Source of the DNA: CBDFMG01 sp965221205 [NCBI: bacterium]
GTDB taxonomy: Bacteria > SM23-31
DNA: 64,000 bases
Assembly (NCBI GenBank): GCA_965221205.1
Contig: OZ244870.1
Coordinates: 3,162,001 to 3,226,000, forward strand
Direction of reading: 5' to 3'
Under the pieces are notes generated by a model. That model was not told where the DNA came from. It made no database searches and worked only from the letters and a program-made list of their open reading frames with translations. Below, piece by piece: positions 9,652-19,303 of the stretch. Made by a program: the position numbers and the translations under genes. Within the stretch, counting starts at the first letter, position 1. The number at the start of each line of letters is the position of its first letter.

Positions 9652-10218
9652 ATGTTTTTAACAATGAATCCTCATTACTCAGTGCTAACACTTCTTTTCA
9701 TAGTAACTTTGGGAAATACAACCTTATTAGCCGATTTTTTAAACGAGGCGCATTCTCAAGATATGCATAATCGGGACCAATCGATCGATTCAACTGAAAT
9801 TATAATGAGCAAAAATAATTCCTCTTTTGATAGTAATGCTGCACAATTCTATTGTGCTCTGCAATAAAGTAAAAATTCTCAGATAGTGCAGTGTTTTTAT
9901 TCTAAAAAATTGAATCCTAACAAAAGTAACATTACAGAGTTGAACACTGCTATTACGCAATCGAACAAAGTATCTCAAATTCATTGGAAAGAGTTTACGG
10001 AGACAAGAAATAGTGATATTGCACAAGACAGGATACTCCTACCTGAAATATTTATGCAAATTGCTGGTGATTTAGGAGAAACCACTGCATGGGGGATTTT
10101 GACTGCGCAAGCTTTTGAAAGTGGTAATAGTGCTAATTTTATAGATTCTTCCTTTTGCGCTTGTTTTAACGCTTCAAAGAAATATGGTCTCTTAGACGGT
10201 GTAAAACTTTGGCATTAA
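9652..10218 (+). pseudogene. hypothetical exported protein interrupted by one stop codon
   Basis: One reading frame runs from ATG 9652 to a stop at 10218, interrupted only by an in-frame TAA at 9865-9867. The N-terminus (MFLTMNPHYSVLTLLFIVTL) looks like a signal peptide, with probable cleavage after LLA. The second half contains LLPEIFMQIAGDLGETTAWG and ends LDGVKLWH. I recognise no family. It may be one gene with a nonsense mutation or two small genes (9652-9867 and 9886-10218); no ribosome-binding site is seen before 9886. Confidence 0.35.
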
Positions 10219-10339
10219 CAGACATGTATAGAAACTTCTCACCGATTTAAAACGTCTAAGTATTCAGTAAGATTTCAGAATTATAAATCTGAATTGTTTG
10301 CGGGACAGTACTGCAGGAAACAATTGGTGAGCAATATCG

Positions 10340-10594
10340 ATGATTAAAACGTGGACATCGATACATACCGTACTACCTCCTCTGTCATTATCAAAAGAGA
10401 AATCGATTCTTATTCGAACAATTTTGTGTAACCATTACTCTTTTTTGTACATTCTCCTCAAATGGAATGACAGGAGAAAACTCGACTTTGCCGCCGCTAT
10501 TGCAGTAACGGCATTATCCACATACGGGAGTTTTAATTTCCTAAGAAAGTGGGTATTGGGTGAGAATATTCGTGTCAGTGTCGAGCCGAAATAA
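10340..10594 (+). CDS. small hypothetical protein, doubtful
   Basis: An 84-residue open frame without recognised motifs. The C-terminal part (LDFAAAIAVTALSTYGSFNF) is a possible membrane segment. There is no clear ribosome-binding site, and the base composition does not look strongly coding. It may be a remnant of the same decayed stretch as 9652-10218. Confidence 0.22.
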   Translation: MIKTWTSIHTVLPPLSLSKEKSILIRTILCNHYSFLYILLKWNDRRKLDFAAAIAVTALSTYGSFNFLRKWVLGENIRVSVEPK

Positions 10595-10666
10595 AGCATC
10601 ATTATAATGTGAACGTACACAATTTTTCTAAGAATGTAAAAATAGTGGAATAAAACTTATCTGATA

Positions 10667-11329
10667 ATGGTACAATTAATTGAACTGATCGCTTTGACAA
10701 CATACGGATGCGTAAGCGGGCTCATTACTTCGATAATACTTATACCTTTATACGTGAGTTCAGAAAAAGAATCGGACATAGATTTAATCCGTCGTGCAAA
10801 AAAGGAGGACACAACAGCATTCGATGATCTTGTAGTACGATACCAACAACAAATTTATTACAGTATTATCAGAATCGTACTCAATAAGGAAGATGCGAAC
10901 GATGTTGTGCAGGACACTTTTACTAAAGCATATAGCAATCTTGAGCGGTTTGATGAACGGTACCGATTTTACGCATGGATACACCGGATAGCAGTCAATA
11001 CAGCACTCAATCTTGTACAGAGGAAAAAGAACCTTGAGGATTATGGAAAACATCGTGATGAAGACGATCAGTATAATCCTCCAGATACAAGGAATACGGA
11101 ACATATATATGAGCATAAAGAATTTCAGGAGCATGTGCAGAATGCACTTGATCAGTTATCTCCCGATATGCGGTCGGTTTTTGTGCTCAGAGTTTATGAT
11201 GAATTATCATACAAGGAAATTGCCAATGTGATGGACATTTCACTCGGGACGGTAATGTCTCGTTTAAACCGAGCCAGGAATTCCTTAAAGAAATATCTTG
11301 AAACATCAAAAGTAATTCATAAATCGTAA
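10667..11329 (+). CDS. ECF-type RNA polymerase sigma factor
   Basis: A 220-residue sigma-70 family protein. Region 2 covers about residues 50-115 (AFDDLVVRYQQQIYYSIIRI, then NDVVQDTFTKAYSNLERF and FYAWIHRIAVNTA). Region 4 covers about 160-215 (LDQLSPDMRSVFVLRVYDEL, then SYKEIANVMDISLGTVMSRL). It directs polymerase to a small regulon, probably including the downstream genes. The first 32 residues are unusually hydrophobic (LIELIALTTYGCVSGLITSI) and would be a membrane helix if translated from ATG 10667. A GTG at 10754 (VSSEKESD) would give a normal ECF start, but neither has a good ribosome-binding site. It is followed after 30 bp by its anti-sigma gene. Confidence 0.9.
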   Translation: MVQLIELIALTTYGCVSGLITSIILIPLYVSSEKESDIDLIRRAKKEDTTAFDDLVVRYQQQIYYSIIRIVLNKEDANDVVQDTFTKAYSNLERFDERYRFYAWIHRIAVNTALNLVQRKKNLEDYGKHRDEDDQYNPPDTRNTEHIYEHKEFQEHVQNALDQLSPDMRSVFVLRVYDELSYKEIANVMDISLGTVMSRLNRARNSLKKYLETSKVIHKS

Positions 11330-11359
11330 TTTTTTACCTTAGTTAGCAGGGCATCCGAA

Positions 11360-12496
11360 ATGGATAAGAAAAACCTTTGTGAGCAATACAAAAACAAATT
11401 GTCAAAATATCTTGACCATGAGTTTCCGGAGGAAGAGCACCGCCTGCTAAAACAGCATATTCGGAGTTGCATCGGCTGTGCTATGGAACTCGAGCAGCTG
11501 CGCAATATTGATCATTTCGGTAAGGCGGAAGTGTTTCAGGATCCTGGAAAAGGTTTTTGGATTAAGCAACGCGGAAGTATCGCTGCAGAAATCGGAGGGA
11601 CAGTGAGCCGCACTGTCAGCAATCAACATAGAATCAGGTTTCTGCATAGCACACTTTTTAAATCGACAAAAGCACGAATTGCGATTAGTGTCTGTACTGC
11701 TGCTGCACTCACCTTATTCATAACTCAAGAGATTTATGATGTTGCAATCTATCCGGATACACCTCAACTTTTAGAACAGCAGTTCTCCGAAAACGCAGGC
11801 AAACCTGAAGACATTTCTGATAAATCTGGTCAAATAGCGCAAGATGTAGAAGAGACTGCATCGACGGAAGTTGTGCACAATCCGGAAGGTGATTCTGAGA
11901 ATACTACACGACAGCCGCATATTGTTTTTCACGATGCTGATGAGCATGATAACAAAACACATATCGCGGCAGACAAGCCTAATTCCGGCACAGAAGTAAA
12001 TCTGAAAGCATTCGACAATCTGGCTGTTTCATCCGGTATGCGAAGTACTTCGGATGCGTCACGTGCCACAACCACTCCGCCATCACGTGATATTACGATC
12101 TCAGCCCTCCAGAAGGTGCCTCTTGCTTCAGGTTATTCCGGGGGCGGCGCTATGATGACACAAGAATCAGTAAAATTACCCCATGAGGATGCGATAAGCG
12201 ATGATGATTTTGAGATATACCTAAAATATCAAAACGCTATTCGACAAATCTCAGATCTTTCCACACAAAAAAGCAAGTGGTTCGTTTATCTCCAGACAAT
12301 TCAAAATGTTGAATTGATTGATCTTGTTGTGTATGAAATTTATGAGCTCTATCTCTCTATAGTCGACCAATCATCACCACATGAACTGAAAATCGAAACT
12401 ATCGATTTTTTGATTCACTACCGGGATGCTTTAGAAGGATTCCTTGGCACTACGCAGTATAAGGAACGGTTGACCCATTTCTCAAATTTATTTTAA
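11360..12496 (+). CDS. membrane anti-sigma factor with zinc-finger domain
   Basis: A 378-residue protein. The N-terminus has the anti-sigma zinc-binding motif HxxxCxxC (HIRSCIGC, residues about 34-41) preceded by SKYLDHEFPEEEHRLLKQH. One transmembrane helix follows near residues 110-127 (ARIAISVCTAAALTLFITQ). The rest is a predicted periplasmic domain: a disordered acidic part, then a helical part (YLKYQNAIRQISDLSTQKSK). It should hold the upstream ECF sigma factor at the membrane until a signal arrives. Gene order sigma, anti-sigma, TonB receptor suggests cell-surface signalling, although the receptor lacks a recognisable FecR-type partner. Confidence 0.8.
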   Translation: MDKKNLCEQYKNKLSKYLDHEFPEEEHRLLKQHIRSCIGCAMELEQLRNIDHFGKAEVFQDPGKGFWIKQRGSIAAEIGGTVSRTVSNQHRIRFLHSTLFKSTKARIAISVCTAAALTLFITQEIYDVAIYPDTPQLLEQQFSENAGKPEDISDKSGQIAQDVEETASTEVVHNPEGDSENTTRQPHIVFHDADEHDNKTHIAADKPNSGTEVNLKAFDNLAVSSGMRSTSDASRATTTPPSRDITISALQKVPLASGYSGGGAMMTQESVKLPHEDAISDDDFEIYLKYQNAIRQISDLSTQKSKWFVYLQTIQNVELIDLVVYEIYELYLSIVDQSSPHELKIETIDFLIHYRDALEGFLGTTQYKERLTHFSNLF

Positions 12497-12880
12497 ATCA
12501 ACCTTTGCACCATCCTCATAATACCTGATTGAGTAAAAATATTTCACGTTTCTCAGGCGTCTGTTTCAATTTTTCAAAAATTCCTGCCCGTTTCGAAACT
12601 TCTATTACAGGTTTCTTATTTGTACCAGAATACCCCCGCTATCACAATTTACACAAAGTATCCTTATCCAAGAAAAAAGAAAAACATTGACTTCCGTGCT
12701 TATATACAATACATTTAAAGCTGAACCCCATTATTTTTATTTGAGGAAGGCTCATCTGTATATTCATAGTTACTCCTTTTGAGGAGTTTCGCTAATACAT
12801 TATTAACAAAGTGTGTGATGGGAATTCATTCATATGAATATGAAAACAAAAACCACCTGCGTTCATGAGAGGAGATTGAC
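12497..12880. other. spacer with possible promoter of the TonB receptor gene
   Basis: No gene is seen. TTGACT at 12687-12692 is followed 17 bp later by TACATT (12710-12715), a possible sigma-70 promoter. A long leader then runs to a good ribosome-binding site (AGGAG, 12869-12873) before the ATG at 12881. Confidence 0.35.
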
Positions 12881-15484
12881 ATGCCCAAATCAATCATGAT
12901 TTTTGCAGTGATGCTTTCTTTTTTATGTTTATCATCATTCATATATGCTCAATCAGCAGTTCTCGAAGGATTTGTTGCTGATAGTGAAAACGGCGATCCA
13001 CTTGTGGGAGCAAACATTGTTCTTACGACAGAGGGTGATTTGCGGACGCAGGGTACTTCAACGAACAATGACGGCGAATTTTTACTCAGGGGAATTTCTC
13101 CGGAAATCTATACTGTGATTATTTCGTATCTTGGGTACGAAAGTGTTGTGTTTGAAAATGAGTCGTTTTCCGCAGGAGAAAGTAAACATATTGAGGTTGC
13201 AATGGTTCCCGGGGTGTTCGAGGCAGAACAAATAATCGTAACTGCCTCACTCCGGCATGAAAAAATGCTTGATGCGCCGGCATCTGTCAGTGTTATTGAA
13301 CGTATACAGATTCAAAACCGGCAGACAATGACACCGATCGACCATCTTATCGGATTACCCGGTGTCGATATCGTAAAGTCAGGGTTGAACCAGGCAAACG
13401 TTGTTGTACGCGGTTTCAATAATGTGTTTTCCGGCACACTCCTCTCAATTGTTGACAATCGGATCGCGCGAGTCCCTTCTCTCAGGTATAACGCATATAA
13501 TTTTATTCCAACATCAAATGAAGACATTGAACGCATGGAGATTGTACGCGGCCCCGGATCGGCTCTGTATGGCCCGAACAGTGCAAACGGTGTCCTCCAT
13601 ATGATTACGAGATCACCATTCGGTTCCGAAGGAACTTCCCTCAGTGTATCGGGTGGTGAGCGGAGCCTGTTCATGGCATCATTTCGCCATGCAGGAAGTA
13701 ATGAAAACAAAGTCGGATATAAACTTTCTGCAAACTATTCACGGGGTGAGGATTTTAAATATGTCGATCCTGCTGAGATTGTTGCCCGTAATTTCAATGT
13801 CGAGAAACTTGGTGTTGACGGACGGCTCGATTTTCGGGCCAGTAATGACATGACCTTTATTCTCAACGGCGGTCTGAACCGTGCTACAAGCATTGAACTG
13901 ACCGGCGTAGGAGCTGCACAGGCAGATGACTGGACTTACAGTTATGTTCAGGGGAAAATGCTCTATAAACGGCTCTTTATGCAGGCTTTTGTTAATATGA
14001 GCGATGCCGGCGATTCAAAAATCCTTCGACAAGGAAACTCCTTAATTGACAAATCAAAACTGTATGTGTACCAGTTGCAGCACGGCACATCGTTCGGCGG
14101 TATACAAACATTTACCTACGGATTTGACGGATTGTGGACACGTCCCGATACGGAAATGTCTATTAACGGCATGAATGAAGATGATGATGAAATTAATGAA
14201 TACGGTGTTTATCTTCAATCTGAAACACAACTGAGCGAAGAATTGAAAGTGGTGCTTGCGGGAAGACTCGATGACCACAGCAGGCTGAAAGATCCGTTTT
14301 TCTCTCCAAGAGCCGGCCTTGTCATCGCACCAAATCCGACAAATACGTTCCGGTTTACCTTTAACCGTTCGTTCAGCACACCAACAGCCAATAATCTGTT
14401 CCTTGATCTTAATGCAAGTCCAGAGAGAGCTCCAAATCTGGCAATTGGAGATCTGGGACAACCGTTCAATGTACAGTTACGGGGTGTTCCGGAAACTGGA
14501 TTTACCTTTGGTAGAGATTCAAACGGCCTCGGCGGTCTTTATATGCAGGCTATCCTCCCCGACCAATCGGCACCATTTCTGCCCGCTGACGCGACACTGC
14601 TGTGGCCTGTCATAGTCGGATTACTTGCACAGAATGGAATTGATATATCTGCTCTCCCCGCTCCTGCGTCTGCAAATGTCAGCACGGTACTGAGAAACCT
14701 GAATATGACAACGCTTCAATTTGATGCCGTTACTCCTGATTTTGTAACCGATATCAAACCAATGGAATCGACGAAGAACAATACATTTGAGGTAGGTTAC
14801 AAAGGCATACTCGGCGGTAAACTGCTGGCAAATATCGATGTTTATTACAGCGAGATCAAAGATTTTGTCGGTCCGCTGCGTGTCGAGACGCCAAGTGTTT
14901 TCTATGATCCGGTTACTTTGACTGCCTATCTGAGTAACTTCTTGCCTGCGGCAAACGCGCAGGAGCTCGCAGCTCTAATAGCTCGTATTCCGGTCGGAAC
15001 AATCAAACCGGAACAGGCGGTGCATCCGGGAGACCTGATGCTGACATATCGTAATTTTGGAGATATAGATCTGTACGGTACAGATTTAGGACTAACATAC
15101 TATGTCAATCCTAACTGGAATATTAGCGGCTCATATTCGTATGTGAGTAAAGACTTTTTTGAAGAAGACCCGAGTGATATTGCTCTGAACGCTCCGAAAA
15201 ACAAAGTTGGTTTGATGCTGAATTATGACGATCAAAGTACCGGAATCGATGGACAAATACGGTACCGCTGGGTGGACAGTTTTCCGGTTAATTCGGGTGT
15301 GTATATCGGGAATGTTGATTCATACAGCACCATCGATCTGACTGCGGGAGTGCTTTTGCCGTCAACGACTCGGACCAAACTTTCGATATCCGTCCAGAAT
15401 CTGTTTGACAATAAACATATTGAGATGGTTGGCGCCCCGGAAATCGGCAGGCTCGGACTTGTACGATTGATGTTTATGTTTTAA
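12881..15484 (+). CDS. TonB-dependent outer-membrane receptor
   Basis: An 867-residue receptor. The signal peptide is MPKSIMIFAVMLSFLCLSSF..., cleaved near YAQ. Residues about 25-110 are a CarboxypepD-reg-like domain (LEGFVADSENGDPLVGANIV). The plug domain follows at about 128-245 (ASVSVIERIQIQNRQTMTPI; IERMEIVRGPGSALYGPNS, typical of TonB receptors). A long beta-barrel ends in VRLMFMF with a terminal aromatic residue, the usual barrel signature. It imports a siderophore, vitamin or oligosaccharide using TonB energy; the ligand is unknown, and no SusD-like partner is adjacent, so a SusC role is not supported. The preceding sigma/anti-sigma pair may control it. Confidence 0.92.
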   Translation: MPKSIMIFAVMLSFLCLSSFIYAQSAVLEGFVADSENGDPLVGANIVLTTEGDLRTQGTSTNNDGEFLLRGISPEIYTVIISYLGYESVVFENESFSAGESKHIEVAMVPGVFEAEQIIVTASLRHEKMLDAPASVSVIERIQIQNRQTMTPIDHLIGLPGVDIVKSGLNQANVVVRGFNNVFSGTLLSIVDNRIARVPSLRYNAYNFIPTSNEDIERMEIVRGPGSALYGPNSANGVLHMITRSPFGSEGTSLSVSGGERSLFMASFRHAGSNENKVGYKLSANYSRGEDFKYVDPAEIVARNFNVEKLGVDGRLDFRASNDMTFILNGGLNRATSIELTGVGAAQADDWTYSYVQGKMLYKRLFMQAFVNMSDAGDSKILRQGNSLIDKSKLYVYQLQHGTSFGGIQTFTYGFDGLWTRPDTEMSINGMNEDDDEINEYGVYLQSETQLSEELKVVLAGRLDDHSRLKDPFFSPRAGLVIAPNPTNTFRFTFNRSFSTPTANNLFLDLNASPERAPNLAIGDLGQPFNVQLRGVPETGFTFGRDSNGLGGLYMQAILPDQSAPFLPADATLLWPVIVGLLAQNGIDISALPAPASANVSTVLRNLNMTTLQFDAVTPDFVTDIKPMESTKNNTFEVGYKGILGGKLLANIDVYYSEIKDFVGPLRVETPSVFYDPVTLTAYLSNFLPAANAQELAALIARIPVGTIKPEQAVHPGDLMLTYRNFGDIDLYGTDLGLTYYVNPNWNISGSYSYVSKDFFEEDPSDIALNAPKNKVGLMLNYDDQSTGIDGQIRYRWVDSFPVNSGVYIGNVDSYSTIDLTAGVLLPSTTRTKLSISVQNLFDNKHIEMVGAPEIGRLGLVRLMFMF

Positions 15485-15523
15485 GAGAAAATTTTTCTGA
15501 ATTTTTGTCTAAATCTTATATTC

Positions 15524-15568
15524 AGAGATTGCAACATCCCTTTTTACCGGGACGATGAGGCAATCTCT
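15524..15568. repeat. hairpin between convergent genes, REP-like
   Basis: AGAGATTGC (15524-15532) is perfectly complementary to GCAATCTCT (15560-15568), with partial inner pairing. There is no T-run on either side, so it is not a classical terminator. It shares the GATTGC/GCAATC arms with the element at 945-974. Confidence 0.4.
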
Positions 15569-15658
15569 TCGTTTCACAACAATTCGTAACTGACTCCCAT
15601 CAAACCACCGTACCATATATTACAACAATAATTGCCTGAATTAAATTTTTGTTCTCAA

Positions 15659-16846
15659 CTAAACTACAATCTTTCCGAGGATCCCTGTGGATCGCGCTCC
15701 GGTTACGCCGGGGATGTTAGCATGATTACCTGATATCGTCTCATTGGCAAAAAACGCGAAGGCTGCTGCTTCTTTTGCGTCGGATGGGATGCCGTAAGAA
15801 TCTGATGACTCGATGACACTGCCTGATAGCTGAGTGCGAAACCGCCGCATAAGCTCGCTGTTATGAATACCACCACCACTCACGACAATTCTGTCGAGAT
15901 TATACTGCGGTTGAATGTGAAGCTCATAGTTTTTTATTATCGATTTGATGGTCAACTCTGTTACTGTCGAAATAACCTGCTCTGGACTCAGTTTCAGCTC
16001 TTTGCTCCACCCTATTATTCGGTGAACGTAATATGCGCCGAAGTCCTCACGACCGGACGATTTCGGTGGTGATTTCTTTATTAACGAATGGCGCATCAAT
16101 TTCGACAGCAGCACTGCGTCAGGAAATTCTTTTCGGGCTATCCGGCCGCTGCTGTCAAACAGTTTTCCAAAATAATGACCCATCAGTTGATCGATAATCA
16201 TATTACCCGGACCCGTATCAAAACCGGAAATATCCGCTAAAGAAGCATTTCGAGGAATTATCGTTATGTTCGCAATACCGCCGATATTCAGCACACCTCT
16301 GTTTTCCCGGTTCGACCTGAAGAAGATATAATCGAAATAAGGCATAAGCGGAGCTCCTTCCCCACCGAGCGCAACATCCTTCGAGCGAAAATCTGAAATT
16401 GTCACGATTCCGGTTCGCGCCTGGATAACCGATGACTCCCCAAGCTGGAGTGTTGATCGTACAGTCTTCCCAAACAGAATTTTCGGTTTCGGATTGTGCC
16501 ACACTGTCTGGCCATGGCAGCCGATCAGATCAACCTTATGAGAGTTGAGTTTGTTCTTTTTCAGTAGTTTCAGGACAGCCTGAGCATAGAGCTCGCCGAG
16601 TAGAACATTAAGCTGTGTAATTTCCGATAATTTTATACAGTTTTGGTTTACAGCAGTCTGTATCCGTTCATTGAGTCCAGTCGGATATGCATAGGTATTC
16701 CAATCAAGTACAGAAATTGTCGTTTTTATTCCTGATCCAAAAATCTTTACGAGTGCAACATCAATCCCGTCAAGCGACGTACCTGACATGATGCCGACAC
16801 ACAGTTTTATTTTTTTTGCATGAAGAGTGTTGAGCAGATTTGCCAT
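15659..16846 (-). CDS. anmK: anhydro-N-acetylmuramic acid kinase
   Basis: A 395-residue AnmK. The family signatures are present: GIMSGTSLDGIDVALV near the N-terminus (phosphate-binding loop), GCHGQTVWHNP, LGGEGAPLMPYFD, and GFDTGPGNMIIDQ with the catalytic Asp. AnmK opens and phosphorylates 1,6-anhydro-MurNAc to MurNAc-6-phosphate in cell-wall recycling in the cytoplasm. It lies 24 bp downstream of a BadF-type amino-sugar kinase in the same operon, and a NagZ-like hexosaminidase is 7 kb away on the other strand. No MurQ etherase is seen in the window. Length agrees with the family. Confidence 0.95.
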   Translation of the reverse strand: MANLLNTLHAKKIKLCVGIMSGTSLDGIDVALVKIFGSGIKTTISVLDWNTYAYPTGLNERIQTAVNQNCIKLSEITQLNVLLGELYAQAVLKLLKKNKLNSHKVDLIGCHGQTVWHNPKPKILFGKTVRSTLQLGESSVIQARTGIVTISDFRSKDVALGGEGAPLMPYFDYIFFRSNRENRGVLNIGGIANITIIPRNASLADISGFDTGPGNMIIDQLMGHYFGKLFDSSGRIARKEFPDAVLLSKLMRHSLIKKSPPKSSGREDFGAYYVHRIIGWSKELKLSPEQVISTVTELTIKSIIKNYELHIQPQYNLDRIVVSGGGIHNSELMRRFRTQLSGSVIESSDSYGIPSDAKEAAAFAFFANETISGNHANIPGVTGARSTGILGKIVV

Positions 16847-16870
16847 TGGTTCAGCGAAGTGAAGTACGTG

Positions 16871-17833
16871 TTATAGAATAGGTGTGTTTTGCACATTCTC
16901 TGCTATTGATGCATCGACTTTTACTGCAATGTGCTCAAACGCCAGTAAAACAGCTCCGGCGATTGGTGAAAACCGAGGCTTAACTATCGCGATATTGTCT
17001 ATATCCTCATTCAGAATATGAGAGAGCAGAATATCACTGTTTTCAAACATTCCTCCTGTGCAGCAGACCGGTACCGGACTCCCACTAAAATCAGCACTTT
17101 TCAATAATGTTTTGATGAGAAGACTGAGAGTCGATCCGCACTCCTTTACAATATTTTGTGCAACATAATCACCATTCTTTGCTGCATCGAAAACACGGGG
17201 CGCAAACGCAGCGATTCCGACACGGGTTAGTTTACCCGAATAGAGCACCGTGATGAGATCATCAGGAGAATCCAGGTAGAACTCGCTGCACACCTGTTCT
17301 GTCAACAGAGTACTTTGAATAATTCCGTCGCAACTTCTGAAAACTGCCTGAATCGCCAATCGTGCCATATGGTATGCAGAGCCTTCATCACCGATAAGGT
17401 AACCCCACCCACCACACCGGGATACCGTACCGGAGTTATCCCGGCATATTGCGGCCGATCCTGTTCCCGCATTAATAACAATTCCTGGCCCTCCGGCAAA
17501 TGCACCGTGCAACGCGATGTCGAGATCAGTCACAACCGAGCAATTTCCACGAAATCCTATATCTTCGAGAATAGATACGGCATTGTCTATGACCGGCTGA
17601 CGGCCTGCTCCTGCAAATCCGGCCACAAGATACGCTACGGCATCGAGGTTCGTTCCTGCCTGTTTAACAAGTCCAGACAGAAGAGAATTAAGAACGCTGT
17701 GTGATTGAATTGTGTCTGAAAATTGTAACTGTGTCGGTCCGGTAATAGATGAGGCTGCGACATGACCGGAATAATCGACTGCGACTGCCCGGGTTTGCGA
17801 ACCGCCGCCATCAATTCCGATCAGATATTTCAT
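16871..17833 (-). CDS. BadF/BcrA-type N-acetylhexosamine kinase (NagK/MurK-like)
   Basis: A 320-residue ASKHA-fold kinase. It begins MKYLIGIDGGGSQTRAVAVD (phosphate-1 motif), then has VINAGTGSAAICR (phosphate-2) and GWGYLIGDEGSAYHMARLAI, the signature of BadF/BadG/BcrA/BcrD proteins and of eukaryote-like GlcNAc kinases. GTGG-like residues follow at VCCTGGMFENSDI. In recycling operons such kinases phosphorylate GlcNAc and/or MurNAc (MurK). Pairing with anmK supports that use here. The exact sugar cannot be read from the sequence. Confidence 0.85.
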   Translation of the reverse strand: MKYLIGIDGGGSQTRAVAVDYSGHVAASSITGPTQLQFSDTIQSHSVLNSLLSGLVKQAGTNLDAVAYLVAGFAGAGRQPVIDNAVSILEDIGFRGNCSVVTDLDIALHGAFAGGPGIVINAGTGSAAICRDNSGTVSRCGGWGYLIGDEGSAYHMARLAIQAVFRSCDGIIQSTLLTEQVCSEFYLDSPDDLITVLYSGKLTRVGIAAFAPRVFDAAKNGDYVAQNIVKECGSTLSLLIKTLLKSADFSGSPVPVCCTGGMFENSDILLSHILNEDIDNIAIVKPRFSPIAGAVLLAFEHIAVKVDASIAENVQNTPIL

Positions 17834-17851
17834 GCAAAGCCCCCTGCTGTC

Positions 17852-18205
17852 TTACATAGTGCAGCAATAATCTTTTTTCATATCGTTATGCGGAATATAA
17901 AAAGCGGGTAAATATTTGAATAAGCACCGAACAAACGGCTCAATAAACCGGGCAGGAATACTGTAGGTGTTTTCATCGACTTGTTTAATAAAAATCCGTT
18001 TACCGTTTTCTTCGCCTTCTATGGTGAAGGGGATGCCTGACTTATCAGCGTTCTCAAACGGTTCACCTTCTGTGATTTGAAATAAAAAATCGTCACTCAA
18101 AACTTTTTTTGCACGGTCAGTAAAACCGAAAAACATACATTGTGATTCTCGTGCTTCGTCAACATCCAATTTACAACAATTACAGAAGCTAATATTTTGA
18201 AGCAT
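17852..18205 (-). CDS. small cysteine-containing hypothetical protein
   Basis: A 117-residue protein I do not recognise. The N-terminus is cysteine-rich (SFCNCCKLD), with further Cys at 23, 93 and two adjacent near the C-terminus (YCCTM), so metal binding is possible. There is no signal peptide or membrane helix. It sits between the DUF3467 gene (32 bp upstream) and the BadF-type kinase (18 bp downstream), clearly in the same operon. The composition is normal for the surrounding genes. Confidence 0.65.
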   Translation of the reverse strand: MLQNISFCNCCKLDVDEARESQCMFFGFTDRAKKVLSDDFLFQITEGEPFENADKSGIPFTIEGEENGKRIFIKQVDENTYSIPARFIEPFVRCLFKYLPAFYIPHNDMKKDYCCTM

Positions 18206-18237
18206 AAGTACCTCGCCCTTTTAATCACTCATTAATC

Positions 18238-18558
18238 TTAATCTTTCTTTCCCGATTTGTCTTGTGCAGGTATCTGAAATCCATAATGTGAATCCTTCTG
18301 CTGATTATGGACCTTGATTTCGCCGAATTGTTTTTCATATTTCTCAATGTTGTCCTGCAGAGCACTTCTCAACGATTTGGCGTGCTGCGGTGTCATAATA
18401 ATACGGGCGTATACACGTGTTTTCGGGATACCGGGCAGGACACGTGTAAAGTCGACTACAAACTCAGCACCTGAATGCGAAATGAGCGCTAAATTTGAAT
18501 AAATTCCTTCCGCTTCTTTTTCACCGAGTTCAACATTGATCTGACTTTGTGTTCCCAT
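18238..18558 (-). CDS. DUF3467 domain protein
   Basis: A 106-residue protein. The body INVELGEKEAEGIYSNLALI, followed by SHSGAEFVVDFTRVLPGIPK and RVYARIIMTPQHAKSLRSAL, is the DUF3467 pattern, a small conserved protein of unknown function. The start is set at ATG 18558 (MGTQSQINVE), which has a GGAGAA ribosome-binding site. A longer frame from 18642 adds 28 basic residues without family support. It is the first gene of the minus-strand operon ending with anmK. Confidence 0.82.
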   Translation of the reverse strand: MGTQSQINVELGEKEAEGIYSNLALISHSGAEFVVDFTRVLPGIPKTRVYARIIMTPQHAKSLRSALQDNIEKYEKQFGEIKVHNQQKDSHYGFQIPAQDKSGKKD

Positions 18559-19303
18559 TTTACAAGTTCTCCGTTTCCATATTCGATTATTGGCGACAAT
18601 GTACTTTATTTTTCGAAAAAGTCCAACGGTTTTTCTTGGCATATCAGAACATTATAGAGCATACTCTCCATTTTCTTTTTTCAAACCATCTCAAAAATCT
18701 TATTAATCCAATAATCCAACGGATTCCAGGCGATTACTTCAAGTTGCTTAAAAAAATTTCAAAAATATATATGTAATAATTACTTTATTCAAGACAAACA
18801 AAAAATTGAAGTAATGATACGATTCATAAGGTCTCTTCCGTTGAATGTGAATTACAATATCTATTCTTAGCGAATAATATTGCAACTCATGGTTACATCT
18901 GTAAATGAATTCATCATTTTTTGAATAGATACTTACAAAAACAGTGCAGTCAAACAGACGTAAGTGGGACGATTGTGAGATTCATTTGGTTGAAATCTGA
19001 TGACAATAAACAGTAAAGATAATCAAAGAAAATTTATTTTTTTACTGGCATACAATACTACTATGGCATGCAGTAAATACTTTCATTTCTACTGCGCATT
19101 GTTAGAATAATCAATACTGGAATCGCTCTTGATATTTTACCCGGAACAAAACAATACTATGCGATTTTAGAGATTGAAAATTTGTATTAAATGTAGTATA
19201 CTTGTTTCCTTATATACTGCATACGGATATCAGTTTTGAGTAGAATTCTGATATACTGACGATTAAATCGAAAAAAGATACATAAAGAGTTAAGGTATTC
19301 ATT
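18559..19303. other. 745-bp divergent spacer without a gene
   Basis: AT-rich sequence separating the DUF3467 operon (minus) and the outer-membrane protein gene (plus). It should hold both promoters. I see no RNA gene, riboswitch or repeat in it. Confidence 0.4.
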
